From: Anaerolinea sp.
GTDB lineage: Bacteria > Chloroflexota > Anaerolineae > Anaerolineales > Villigracilaceae
Direction of reading: 5' to 3'
Length of the DNA stretch: 64,000 nucleotides
NCBI GenBank assembly: GCA_020723805.1
Contig: DYID01000001.1
Coordinates: 78,711-142,710 of the forward strand
In this document: piece by piece, positions 30,683-38,858 of the stretch
Layout: each line of letters starts with the position of its first letter
Position numbering within the stretch: the first letter of the stretch is position 1
The notes under the pieces: generated by a model
Database searches by the model: none
Told to the model about the DNA's origin: nothing
What the model saw: the letters and a program-made list of their open reading frames with translations, nothing else
Program-made: the position numbers and the translations under genes

Positions 30683-32266
30683 ATGGGTGAAACGAAGCAG
30701 CCTTTGAAAGTATTTTTATGTCACGCCCACGCGGACCGTGACGCCGTGAAGGCTCTTTACACCCGCCTGACCAATGAAGGCGTGGATGCATGGCTGGACA
30801 AGGAAAAACTCCTGCCCGGCGCGGATTGGGAGTATGAAATCCGCAAAGCGGTGCGCGAAGCGGACGTGGTGGTGGTTTGCCTTTCCAAGCAGTTCAATCA
30901 GGCAGGATTCCGCCAAAAGGAAGTGCGCCTTGCCCTCGATACCGCCATGGAAAAACCCGAAGGCGAGATTTTCATCATCCCTGCGCGGCTGGAAGAATGT
31001 GACAATCTCGAAAGCCTGCAAAGATGGCATTGGGTGGACTTGTTTGAGGAGGATGGCTTCCAAAGGCTGATGCTTGCCTTGCGCCTTCGTGCCGAGAAAA
31101 TCGGCGCGGCGCTGCGCCAGCGCGGTCACACCGTATCCCGCCCGAAAATCACCCCGGAACAGGAAGCCGCTCGTGAAAAGACGGAGAAAGAGGCGGCTGA
31201 AAAAGCCGCGCGCGAAAAAGAGTTGAGCGAGAAAGCGCGCCTGCAAGCCGCAGAACGGGAAAAGCAGAGAATTGCAAAGGAACGGGCAAACCGCGAAGCG
31301 GCGGAAAGAAAACGCCAGCAAGCTACTGCGTCGAAGGTCATGCTCCCGCGCCGAAAGGTCAGAATCCCGCCAGCATTGCTCCTTGCCGTGGCTGGCGTGG
31401 TCATTCTCACATTGTGCGGGCTTTGGAGTGTCCCGCGTTTGGTGGATCTCGGCCTCCAGGGCTTTGGCCCCTTCAAAGGCCTGGCTACGCCCACGAATAC
31501 CCCGACCCGAACCCCTACTCCTACTCCTACTCCTACTCCGCTTCCCACGCCGATTTCTCTCGCCGACCCGGCCGGCAATCCAATCTCCATGCGCCTCGTG
31601 CCGGCGGGCGAGTTCCCCATGGGCAGCGAAAAAGGCGCCAGCGACGAGCGCCCGGTGCACACTGTCTACCTGGACGCATTCTATATGGATACCTACGAGG
31701 TCACCAACGCCCTCTACCGCGCCTGCGTGCAGGCCGGCGCCTGCACCCCGCCGCACCAGACCACTTCCTACACCCCTTCCAGTTATTACGGCAACCCCGA
31801 CTTCGACGATTACCCCGTCATCTACGTGGATTGGAACATGGCCAAAACCTACTGCGAATGGCGCGGGGCGCGCCTGCCCACCGAAGCCGAATGGGAAAAA
31901 GCCGCGCGCGGGACGGACGGCCGCACCTACCCTTGGGGCGAAGGGATTGACTGCGATAAAGCCAATTACTACGGTTGTGTTGGTGACACAACCAAAGTCG
32001 GCAGTTATGAAAACGGCAAAAGCCCTTACGGGCCATATGATATGGCAGGAAACGTCTGGGAATGGGTGGCGGATTGGTACGACGAAAACTACTACGACCG
32101 ATCGCCTTCCCGCAACCCGCAGGGTCCCTCCAGCGGCAGTTCTCGCGTTCTGCGGGGCGGCTCGTGGAACTACAACGATGACAACGTCCGCGCTTCCTTC
32201 CGTCACTGGCTCGTACCCGATCTCTGGAGCAACTACATCGGCTTCCGCTGCTCCCGCTCACCCTAG
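30683..32266 (+). CDS. TIR-domain, transmembrane, FGE/C-type-lectin-fold protein
   Basis: The start ATG at 30683 (527 residues) follows an AGGGAAGAAA site. A TIR_2 domain fills about residues 8-135. It has [10 protein letters not shown] at the start, and the Glu in [10 protein letters not shown] (E80) sits where TIR NADases have their catalytic Glu. A charged, coiled-coil-like segment (about 150-230) precedes one transmembrane helix (about 235-260) and a TPTPTP spacer. The FGE-sulfatase/EgtB-type domain (about 300-527) has the typical [13 protein letters not shown], [11 protein letters not shown], [14 protein letters not shown] and [15 protein letters not shown] motifs. It lacks the paired Cys of true formylglycine-generating enzyme, so it is more likely a binding domain. 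The C terminus ([11 protein letters not shown] ... IGFRCS) follows the variable-region pattern of C-type-lectin proteins in DGRs. TIR on one side and a binding domain on the other suggest a sensor or defence receptor. Confidence 0.82.
   Translation: MGETKQPLKVFLCHAHADRDAVKALYTRLTNEGVDAWLDKEKLLPGADWEYEIRKAVREADVVVVCLSKQFNQAGFRQKEVRLALDTAMEKPEGEIFIIPARLEECDNLESLQRWHWVDLFEEDGFQRLMLALRLRAEKIGAALRQRGHTVSRPKITPEQEAAREKTEKEAAEKAAREKELSEKARLQAAEREKQRIAKERANREAAERKRQQATASKVMLPRRKVRIPPALLLAVAGVVILTLCGLWSVPRLVDLGLQGFGPFKGLATPTNTPTRTPTPTPTPTPLPTPISLADPAGNPISMRLVPAGEFPMGSEKGASDERPVHTVYLDAFYMDTYEVTNALYRACVQAGACTPPHQTTSYTPSSYYGNPDFDDYPVIYVDWNMAKTYCEWRGARLPTEAEWEKAARGTDGRTYPWGEGIDCDKANYYGCVGDTTKVGSYENGKSPYGPYDMAGNVWEWVADWYDENYYDRSPSRNPQGPSSGSSRVLRGGSWNYNDDNVRASFRHWLVPDLWSNYIGFRCSRSP
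32140..32266 (+). other. DGR variable-region-like segment (candidate)
   Basis: The segment reads [19 protein letters not shown], then [19 protein letters not shown]. Known targets of diversity-generating retroelements have RGGSWNNN ... R-A-x-R-N-x-x-x-PD-x-R-N-N-x-IGFR, with variable residues arising from AAY template codons. Here many such positions are NNC codons (tac, gac, ttc, cac, ctc). No reverse transcriptase or template repeat is in the window. Ordinary FGE-type proteins share much of this motif. Confidence 0.35.
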
Positions 32267-32386
32267 TCCTGCAATTCTGAATGCTGGCGTTCTGAAAAAC
32301 TGAAGCGGGGTGCCGTCCACGAATTCTCCACGAATGCACGAATGAAGTGGCGTAACTGTGAGCAGTTGGTACATCCCTGCTCCCTT

Positions 32387-32424
32387 CGCCTCTCCGATTG
32401 GAGCGAGGCGCTTTCTTTCATCTT
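32387..32424 (+). terminator. Putative terminator before glyQS
   Basis: The stem cgcctc(tcc)/(gga)gcgaggcg is followed by ctttctttcatcttt. It separates the TIR gene transcript from the glyQS promoter at 32441. Confidence 0.6.
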
Positions 32425-32440
32425 TCCTCTTTTCATCAGT

Positions 32441-32446
32441 TATAAT
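32441..32446 (+). promoter_or_regulatory. -10 box (TATAAT) of glyQS
   Basis: TATAAT lies 38 bp before the ATG at 32485. The short leader consists of a heptamer array and has no Shine-Dalgarno sequence. Confidence 0.5.
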
Positions 32447-32448
32447 CC

Positions 32449-32487
32449 CCTCGCCAATCGGAAATCGCAAATCGGAAATCGTAAATG
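32449..32487. repeat. Heptamer array (CGGAAAT/CGTAAAT) reaching into the glyQS start
   Basis: Units caatcgg, aaatcgc, aaatcgg, aaatcgt and aaatgc run straight into the glyQS ATG, so the start codon itself falls at the array edge. Confidence 0.75.
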
Positions 32488-35400
32488 CAAAAATCTTCTT
32501 TCCAAGAAATCATCCTCAAACTCCAATCCTTCTGGGCTTCCCACGGCTGCCTCATCACCCAGCCCTACTACACCCAGGTCGGCGCAGGGACCATGAACCC
32601 CGCCACCTTCCTGCGCGTGCTCGGACCCGAGCCGTGGAACGTCGCCTACGTCGAACCCTCCGTCCGCCCCGACGACGGGCGCTACGGCGAGAACCCCAAC
32701 CGCTTCCAGGTGCATTACCAGTACCAGGTCATCCTCAAGCCCGACCCCGCGTCTCGACCAGGCTCGACGGGCCCGCAGGAACTCTACCTCGACTCGCTCA
32801 AAGCCCTCGGCATTGACCCGCGCAAGCACGACATCCGCTTCGTGGAAGACAACTGGGAACAGCCCGCCATCTCCGCTTGGGGGCTGGGCTGGGAGGTCTG
32901 GCTCGACGGGCAGGAGATCACCCAATTCACCTACTTCCAGCAGATGGGCGGCGTGACTCTCAACCCCGTCTCCGTTGAACTCACCTACGGGCTGGAGCGC
33001 ATCCTCATTGCCCTCAACAACGCCAAAGCCATCTGGGACGAACCCTGGAACGAGCAGGTCACCTACGGGGAGATTCGCCGCCGCGAAGAATTCGAGCATT
33101 CCAAATACTACTTCGAGATTGCCGATGTCGAGCGCGTCCGCCGCATGTACGACCTCTACTCCGCCGAAGCCGACGCCTGCCTCGAGAACGGTCTCATCGT
33201 CCCCGCGCACGACTACGTCCTCAAATGCTCGCACGCCTTCAACATCCTCGACACGCGCGGCGCGGTCAGCGTTGCCGAACGCCAGGCATTCTTCCGCCGT
33301 ATGCGCGAACTCGCCCGCCGCGTGGCAACTTCTTATGAGGAGCAGCGCAAGGAACTGGAATACCCGCTTCTCAAGGAGAGTCAAAAGTCGAAAGTCGAAA
33401 GTCAAGCCAAACCTTCGAACTTCGACCTGCGACCTTCGACTTTCTTGCTGGAAATCGGCACCGAAGAACTCCCCGCCTCCGATGTGGACTCCGCCCGCGA
33501 CCAACTCATCGCCCGCATCCCGCAATTCCTCTCCGACCTCCACCTCGCCCACGGCGACATCCGCATCTTCTCGACCCCGAGGCGGATCGCCGTTTCGATA
33601 GACTCTCTCTCCCCGAAGCAGCCCGACCGCGAAGACCTCGTCAAGGGACCTCCTGCCGATAAGGCTTTCGACAAAAACGGAAACGCGACGCCCGCCGCGC
33701 AGGGCTTCGCCAAAAAGAACGGTGTGGATGTGAAAGACCTCATCGTCCGCGAGGACGCAAGCGCGGCAGGCAAATACGTTTTCGCGGTGGTCAAGCAAAA
33801 GGGACGCCCCGCCCCCGAGGTCCTCGCCGAGGCGCTGCCCAAACTGATTGCCGAAATCAAATTCGAGAAGACCATGCGCTGGAATGACTCAGGCGTCGCC
33901 TTCTCGCGTCCCATCCGCTGGCTGGTGGCGATGTTTGGCGAGGTAGTCATCCCCTTCGGGTACGCGGGCGTGACCAGCGGCAACGTCACGCGCGGACTGC
34001 GTCCCTACGACTCGCCCGAAATCGCCATCCCCTTCGCCGAGAAATACGCTGACCTACTGCGCGAAGCGGGCATCGTTCTTGATAAAGAAGAGCGCAAAGC
34101 CGCCATCGTGGAACAGGTGAAGCAGGCGGCGGCGCTGATCGGCGGCGAAGCCATCATCGAAGAAGACCTGCTCGACGAAGTGGCGAACCTCGTCGAAATG
34201 CCCACCGCCGTCATGGGCGGCTTCGATCAAGAATTTTTATCTCTGCCCAAAGACGTGCTTGTCTCCGTGATGAAAAAGCATCAACGCTATTTCCCCGTTG
34301 CCAAGTCTAACCAATCGCCAATTACCAATTACCAATTACTTCCTTACTTCATCGCCATCCGCAACGGCGACGACCTCCACCTCGACCTCGTCCGTCAAGG
34401 CAACGAACACGTCCTCGGCGCGCGCTTTGCTGACGCGAACTTCTTCGTCCGCGAAGACCTCAAGCACAAACTCGAAGACTTCCGCCCGAAACTGGCAGGT
34501 CTGACCTTCCACACCAAACTCGGCTCCATGCTCGACAAGTCGGAGCGCATGTTGAAACTCGGCGCGGAAGTGGCAGACCTGCTCCACATCAAAGACGCTG
34601 AGACCATCAAAACGCTGGCGCGGGCAATCTACCTCGCCAAAGCCGATTTGGTCACGCAAATGGTGACCGAGATGACCTCCCTGCAAGGCATCATCGGCGG
34701 CGAGTACGCCCTGCGCAGCGGCGAGACCCTCGAAGTGGCGCGGGCGATTGCCGAGCAGTATCAAACCGTGCCGCAGACGAAGGCGGGCTTGGTCGTCGCG
34801 CTCACCGACCGCCTCGACTCGCTTGTTGGGCTGTTTGCCGCGGGGCTGGCTCCCACAGGCGCGAAAGACCCCTTCGGTCTGCGCCGCGCCGCGATTGGCA
34901 TCGTCCAGCCGCTCATCGAACACGACGCCGACTTCGATTTGGCGGAGGCGGTGAAGCGTTCTGCCAAAACCCAGCCCATCGAGGTCACGGAAGAAACGCA
35001 GGCAAAGGTTCTCGAATTCCTCGCCGGGCGTCTGTCTGTCGCGTTGAAAGAGATGGGTTACCGCTACGATGTCGTGGATGCGGTGCTTGCGGAGCAATCC
35101 GCCAACCCGGCCGCGTCGGCTCGGGCGGTGAAGCAGTTACAGGTCTGGGTGGGACGCGAAGATTGGCGCGAGATTCTGCCGGGGTACGCGAGGTGCGTCC
35201 GCATTATCCGCTCGGCTTCAGTGAGCAGTGAGCAGCCTGCCCTGAGCAAAGTCGAAGGGTTATCAGTTATCAGTGAGCAGTTGTTGGCGGAGGCGGAGGA
35301 GAAGCGGTTGTATGAGGCGCTGCAAGGCGTCAACTGCCAGCCGTCCAATGTGGATGAATTTTTAGGGACGGTGGTCAAACTCATCCCGTCCATCAACGCG

Positions 35401-35526
35401 TTCTTCGACAAGGTGCTGGTCATGGCGGAGGAGGAACAGGTGCGGCAGAACCGCCTCGCCTTGGTCGGGCAAATTGCCAATTTGTCCAAAGGGATTGCGG
35501 ATTTGAGCAAACTCGAAGGGTTCTAA
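32485..35526 (+). CDS. glyQS: Glycyl-tRNA synthetase, fused alpha and beta subunits
   Basis: The 1013-residue protein charges tRNA-Gly with glycine, as the bacterial alpha2beta2 enzyme does, but as one chain. The GlyQ part (about 1-300) has [22 protein letters not shown] at the start, [27 protein letters not shown] and [20 protein letters not shown], all class II catalytic elements. The GlyS part (about 315-1013) begins [10 protein letters not shown] and includes the HD-like region and the C-terminal anticodon-binding domain. Fusion is known in Chlamydia and some other lineages. Four places read as repeat DNA in frame: about 32749-32772 in GlyQ, the linker, a [11 protein letters not shown] loop, and a [13 protein letters not shown] loop. 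The frame stays open across all of them. Loss of Shine-Dalgarno in the leader suggests unusual initiation. Confidence 0.95.
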   Translation: MQKSSFQEIILKLQSFWASHGCLITQPYYTQVGAGTMNPATFLRVLGPEPWNVAYVEPSVRPDDGRYGENPNRFQVHYQYQVILKPDPASRPGSTGPQELYLDSLKALGIDPRKHDIRFVEDNWEQPAISAWGLGWEVWLDGQEITQFTYFQQMGGVTLNPVSVELTYGLERILIALNNAKAIWDEPWNEQVTYGEIRRREEFEHSKYYFEIADVERVRRMYDLYSAEADACLENGLIVPAHDYVLKCSHAFNILDTRGAVSVAERQAFFRRMRELARRVATSYEEQRKELEYPLLKESQKSKVESQAKPSNFDLRPSTFLLEIGTEELPASDVDSARDQLIARIPQFLSDLHLAHGDIRIFSTPRRIAVSIDSLSPKQPDREDLVKGPPADKAFDKNGNATPAAQGFAKKNGVDVKDLIVREDASAAGKYVFAVVKQKGRPAPEVLAEALPKLIAEIKFEKTMRWNDSGVAFSRPIRWLVAMFGEVVIPFGYAGVTSGNVTRGLRPYDSPEIAIPFAEKYADLLREAGIVLDKEERKAAIVEQVKQAAALIGGEAIIEEDLLDEVANLVEMPTAVMGGFDQEFLSLPKDVLVSVMKKHQRYFPVAKSNQSPITNYQLLPYFIAIRNGDDLHLDLVRQGNEHVLGARFADANFFVREDLKHKLEDFRPKLAGLTFHTKLGSMLDKSERMLKLGAEVADLLHIKDAETIKTLARAIYLAKADLVTQMVTEMTSLQGIIGGEYALRSGETLEVARAIAEQYQTVPQTKAGLVVALTDRLDSLVGLFAAGLAPTGAKDPFGLRRAAIGIVQPLIEHDADFDLAEAVKRSAKTQPIEVTEETQAKVLEFLAGRLSVALKEMGYRYDVVDAVLAEQSANPAASARAVKQLQVWVGREDWREILPGYARCVRIIRSASVSSEQPALSKVEGLSVISEQLLAEAEEKRLYEALQGVNCQPSNVDEFLGTVVKLIPSINAFFDKVLVMAEEEQVRQNRLALVGQIANLSKGIADLSKLEGF
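33379..33444. repeat. Heptamer array inside glyQS (alpha-beta linker)
   Basis: gtcaaaa gtcgaaa gtcgaaa gtcaagc and complementary ccttcgaacttcgacctgcgaccttcgac units encode the 20-residue join between the GlyQ and GlyS parts. Confidence 0.85.
34311..34340. repeat. Heptamer array inside glyQS (CAATTAC)
   Basis: Units ccaatta/ccaattac are repeated about four times. They encode SPITNYQ-type residues between the QRYFPV and PYFIAI blocks of GlyS, where the E. coli protein is shorter. Confidence 0.8.
35219..35283. repeat. Repeat insert inside glyQS (CAGTGAG heptamers plus CCTGAGC/GTCGAAGG)
   Basis: gtgagca gtgagca flank the dispersed-repeat core cctgccctgagcaaagtcgaagg, then ttatcagttatcagtgagcag. 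All of it is translated in frame within the C-terminal domain of GlyS. Confidence 0.85.
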
Positions 35527-35539
35527 CCTGTCCAACATG

Positions 35540-35566
35540 CCCAGCCCTCAGCGGCTGGGTTTTTTA
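35540..35566 (+). terminator. Intrinsic terminator after glyQS
   Basis: Stem cccagcc/ggctggg with a 6-nt loop, then seven T. Confidence 0.85.
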
Positions 35567-35624
35567 TTGGAACGAAGTAAAAGATGACACCGTTTTAGTG
35601 GTTATCACCAAGAGGAGAGTTGGG

Positions 35625-36602
35625 ATGTCCCGCCTGCAAAAAATACTTGTGTTCATTGTGTTGCCTGCCCTCTTCGCTTGTTTGCCGGCGCCGGGCATTC
35701 CGCCGGGGTCTGTTACTCCAACCTTCACCCCTTGGGCGGCTGGGACGGAGACTGCCATGGCTGTAGATACGCATACAGCCTTGGCGTCAAGTTTAACGGC
35801 AACACCCGTATCCACAGCGTCTCCTTTTCCCACCTTCACTTCGGGGGGCATAGAAAAGCCGACCGATTTTTCGCCCGTTCTCTATGGAGGAAAACTGTAT
35901 GACGCCGTATCCTTCCTTCTGCTCGGCGGCGTAAGCCGGGAGGGATGGTACGCGCCCGACATGAGCGTTGCTCGTTTTTCCGGCGAGGCGGCATACGGCT
36001 TGCACAACATGGAGTATGTGGATAAATATTTTCTCTGGGGCGGGTCCCCTGAATTCTCGCCAACCTGCAAAACGTACTCTGTTCGCACCGATGCAGGGCT
36101 TGACGAGGCTGGCTTTGTCGCCACGCTGGACGGCTGGGCTGTCACGAAACGCGAAGTGACCGAACTCTCTGCGGATGGCGAGTTCTACCAGGATACAGTA
36201 ATTGACTGGCTGGAGGCTGAAGGTGTCAGTTCTCCCAGGATCGGGATATTACAAATCTTTCGCGTGGATATTGAAGGCGACGGCGCGGACGAGGTCTTTA
36301 TCAGCGCGACCCGGCTGGATGAATCACAACACACGACGAAAGCGGGCGATTATTCGGTCGTTCTGATGCGCAAAATCTCCGATGGTGACGTCGTCACGAA
36401 ATTTGTCATCGGAGATATATATCGCTCGGAAGAATTGGAACTGACTTTTCCACGTACCTATTCGCTCGCGAACTTCATTGACCTGAACCAGGATGGGGTG
36501 TTGGAGGTCATCGTGGAGATCCGGGGATGGGAGAAATTCGGCGCGGTCGTGTTCCAGATTGACGGGTTGGAAGTGATCCAAGCCCTGCGCGCGGAATGTT
36601 AA
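35625..36602 (+). CDS. Lipoprotein of unknown function
   Basis: I choose the ATG at 35625 (325 residues), preceded by AGAGGAGAG; an ATG nine codons earlier has no such site. The signal ends in LPALFAC. A spacer follows to about residue 80. The remainder is a single large domain of mixed alpha/beta type, with no metal-binding or catalytic motif that I recognise. Its second half has DIEGDGADEVFISATR and NQDGVLEVIVEIR. These are Asp-rich FG-GAP/VCBS-like calcium loop patterns of the kind seen in extracellular beta-propeller fragments. The gene is flanked by terminators and is probably monocistronic. The function is unknown. Confidence 0.72.
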   Translation: MSRLQKILVFIVLPALFACLPAPGIPPGSVTPTFTPWAAGTETAMAVDTHTALASSLTATPVSTASPFPTFTSGGIEKPTDFSPVLYGGKLYDAVSFLLLGGVSREGWYAPDMSVARFSGEAAYGLHNMEYVDKYFLWGGSPEFSPTCKTYSVRTDAGLDEAGFVATLDGWAVTKREVTELSADGEFYQDTVIDWLEAEGVSSPRIGILQIFRVDIEGDGADEVFISATRLDESQHTTKAGDYSVVLMRKISDGDVVTKFVIGDIYRSEELELTFPRTYSLANFIDLNQDGVLEVIVEIRGWEKFGAVVFQIDGLEVIQALRAEC

Positions 36603-36801
36603 TAACGTGAATTCGTGATAAGCGAGCAGACGTTAGAGAACGTCCGCTCTACGCAGGGCGTAAGAGACGCTCTCTAGCGTCGGGCAAAGCGCTTGATCTT
36701 TATCCCGAACTGACGTTTAATACTTGCAGAATGTGGGATGGGAAGGCGACCCACTTTCTCATCTGCGGACTGGTCTTGTACTAATCCGTTTTATCCTTGA
36801 A

Positions 36802-36845
36802 CAAAGGCGTTGAACCAGACGGCTCAACGCCCTTGTGTTTTCCTC
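36802..36845 (+). terminator. Intrinsic terminator upstream of dnaG
   Basis: Stem caaaggcgttga/tcaacgcccttg (11 of 12 paired) followed by tgttttcctctttt. It would end the possible small RNA and insulate dnaG. Confidence 0.7.
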
Positions 36846-36869
36846 TTTTGCCAAATCCCCAAACCCGTC

Positions 36870-36875
36870 TATAAT
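36870..36875 (+). promoter_or_regulatory. -10 box (TATAAT) of dnaG
   Basis: TATAAT lies 36 bp before the ATG at 36912. The intervening leader is heptamer-like (ccaaattaccacgcaccaattaccaac), again without a Shine-Dalgarno sequence. Confidence 0.5.
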
Positions 36876-36911
36876 TCATCTCGTCCAAATTACCACGCAC
36901 CAATTACCAAC

Positions 36912-38822
36912 ATGTCCACCATTGACGAAATCAAATCCCGCATTGACATCGTGGACCTCGTCTCCGAGGCAGGGGTCAAACTGCGTCATGCCGGCAAGAA
37001 CTACACGGGCTTCTGTCCGTTCCACGAAAACAAGCACACGCCCGCCTTCGTCGTCTGGCCCGAGACGGGGACGTGGCGCTGTTTCGGCGCGTGCAATGAG
37101 GGCGGCGACATCTTCAAGTTCGTGATGAAGAAGGACGGGATTGATTTCAAGGAGGCTTTACAAAAGCTTGCCGCCCGCGTCGGCGTGCAACTTCAGGAAT
37201 ATCAGCGCGAGACGCCCCAGCAAAAAGAGGCATACGACCACCTCCGCAAACTGCTGGAAGATGCGGTCATCTTCTATCGCAGTCATCTGCTCGCCAACAA
37301 GGACATCCTCGCTTACCTGCGCGAAAAACGCAGACTGACCGACGCCACCATCGAGACCTTTGGGCTGGGCTACGCGCCTCCGGGCTGGGACAACGCCCTG
37401 AAGCATTTCACCTCGCGCGGCTACAGCGAACAGGATTTGATTGACGCCGGCTTGCTCACGGTGCGAGAGGGGGAAGGTACACAGGTTTACGATAGATTCC
37501 GCCACCGCATCATGATTCCCATCCGTGACGAGCAGGGACGCATGGCAGGCTTCGGCGCGCGCATCGTGGACCCGAACGACATCCCCAAGTTCCTCAACTC
37601 GCCCGAAACCCCGATCTTCTCGAAGGGACGCCTGCTCTACGGACTCGACCGCGCCCGCAAACCCATCCGCGCCGCCGACCAGGCGGTGATTGTCGAAGGG
37701 TATCTCGATGTCATTGCCCTGCATCAGGCGGGGTATGAAAACGTCGTCTCGCCGATGGGCACGGCGCTGACCGAAGACCAGTTGCGCCTGCTCAAAAAGT
37801 TCACGCGGCGCATCGTCCTCGCACTCGACCCCGACATTGCCGGGCAGAAAGCCGTCCTGCGCGGGCTGGATGCGGCGCGCTCCGCCATGGACAAGGAGGG
37901 GGAACTTGCCTTCGATGCGCGCGGTCTGCTCCGCAACGAGTCGCGGCTGCAGGCGGATTTGCGCGTGGCAACCATGCCCGATGACCTCGACCCCGATGAA
38001 ATCGTGGCGCGGGATAAAGCGGAGTGGGCGCGTTTGATCGAGAACGCCAAGCCCATCGTCACGCACGTCATGGAAACGCTTGCGGCGGGGCAGAATCTCA
38101 ACGACCCGAAGGTGAAGAATCAGATTGCCGCGCAAGTGCTCCCGCTCATCGAAGATTTGCCCAATCCCTTGGAACGCGACACGTACCGTCAGGCGCTGGC
38201 GCGAATGCTCAAGGTGAGTGAAAGTGCATTGACGGGGACGCAGGCTCAAGGTCCGAGGGTGAGGCGGCCGAGGGAGAAGGTTCGGGAACGGGCGCAGGAG
38301 CCGGTCAAAGTCGTCGTGGCGGTTTCGTCGAGCAAGAAAGTCGAGGAGTATGTCATCGGTGTGCTGTTCCAAAAGCCCGAACTGTTGTACCGTCTTGACC
38401 GTCTGTTGCAGGAGTATGGTTTGACGCCGCTGGACGCGCAGGACTTTGCTTACACCGACCATAAACTACTGTTTGGTCTCATTCGCGAGTCGGTGGAGCA
38501 GTATCAGACGGAGCATCACAAGTTTGTGGTGCAGGCATTGCCCGAGTCGCTGGTGGCGCGTTCCGTCGAGCTGATGCGCGAGGCGGTGGAAGTGGAAAAG
38601 CGGGAGGAGAAACTGCTGGAGGAACTTCTGCGCGGCGTGATCAAACTGCGCCGGCAGGCGGCTGGCGAGAACTTGAATCAGTTGCGTTTTTTGCAGGAGG
38701 AAGCGCATCAATCCGGCGACTTGCGCGCCTCGTCTTACATGGAACTGGTGTTGAGACACACCCGTCTTTTGCGCGAACTGGACGAGGCGTATCGTAAAAT
38801 GACGCAGAAACGTTTGGAGTGA
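36912..38822 (+). CDS. dnaG: DNA primase DnaG
   Basis: I choose the ATG at 36912 (636 residues), giving the normal MSTIDEIKSRIDIVDLV opening; the frame extends upstream but only over non-conserved sequence. The N-terminal zinc finger is C35, H38, C57 and C61, so the last pair is CFGAC (CxxxC) rather than the usual CFGC. The TOPRIM catalytic core has EGYLDVIALH (Glu) and ALDPDIAGQKA (DPD). The C-terminal domain (about 500-636) would bind DnaB helicase. It makes RNA primers at the fork. The rpoD-type sigma gene follows 36 bp downstream, the classic macromolecular-synthesis pairing, but rpsU is not in front. Confidence 0.95.
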   Translation: MSTIDEIKSRIDIVDLVSEAGVKLRHAGKNYTGFCPFHENKHTPAFVVWPETGTWRCFGACNEGGDIFKFVMKKDGIDFKEALQKLAARVGVQLQEYQRETPQQKEAYDHLRKLLEDAVIFYRSHLLANKDILAYLREKRRLTDATIETFGLGYAPPGWDNALKHFTSRGYSEQDLIDAGLLTVREGEGTQVYDRFRHRIMIPIRDEQGRMAGFGARIVDPNDIPKFLNSPETPIFSKGRLLYGLDRARKPIRAADQAVIVEGYLDVIALHQAGYENVVSPMGTALTEDQLRLLKKFTRRIVLALDPDIAGQKAVLRGLDAARSAMDKEGELAFDARGLLRNESRLQADLRVATMPDDLDPDEIVARDKAEWARLIENAKPIVTHVMETLAAGQNLNDPKVKNQIAAQVLPLIEDLPNPLERDTYRQALARMLKVSESALTGTQAQGPRVRRPREKVRERAQEPVKVVVAVSSSKKVEEYVIGVLFQKPELLYRLDRLLQEYGLTPLDAQDFAYTDHKLLFGLIRESVEQYQTEHHKFVVQALPESLVARSVELMREAVEVEKREEKLLEELLRGVIKLRRQAAGENLNQLRFLQEEAHQSGDLRASSYMELVLRHTRLLRELDEAYRKMTQKRLE

Positions 38823-38858
38823 CGTAACGCTTTATTGCCGGCGGCGTCTGGTAAAGTG

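Larger units (their letters stand above)
36603..36911. other. Intergenic region with palindromes, possible sRNA and dnaG promoter
   Basis: This 309-bp gap holds palindromic elements (acgttagagaacgt at 36631-36644 and gacgctctctagcgtc at 36666-36681) that recur near 58355-58394. A stretch at about 36725-36845 could be a small RNA: TAATAC at about 36719 as a -10, a GCAGA/TCTGC outer pairing and a GTGGG/CCCAC inner pairing, ending at the terminator below. I do not recognise an RNA family. Confidence 0.4.

Noticed and set aside
30683-32266. True formylglycine-generating enzyme
   Set aside because: The domain has the FGE-sulfatase fold motifs but lacks the paired catalytic Cys, so sulfatase activation is not supported.
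32267-32484. DGR template repeat directly after the variable-region-like segment
   Set aside because: No second copy of the RGGSW segment with extra adenines is present, and no reverse transcriptase gene is in the window.
36603-36720. tRNA gene in the gap before dnaG
   Set aside because: The hairpins do not form a cloverleaf, and no TTCGA-type T-loop with a 7-bp acceptor stem is present.
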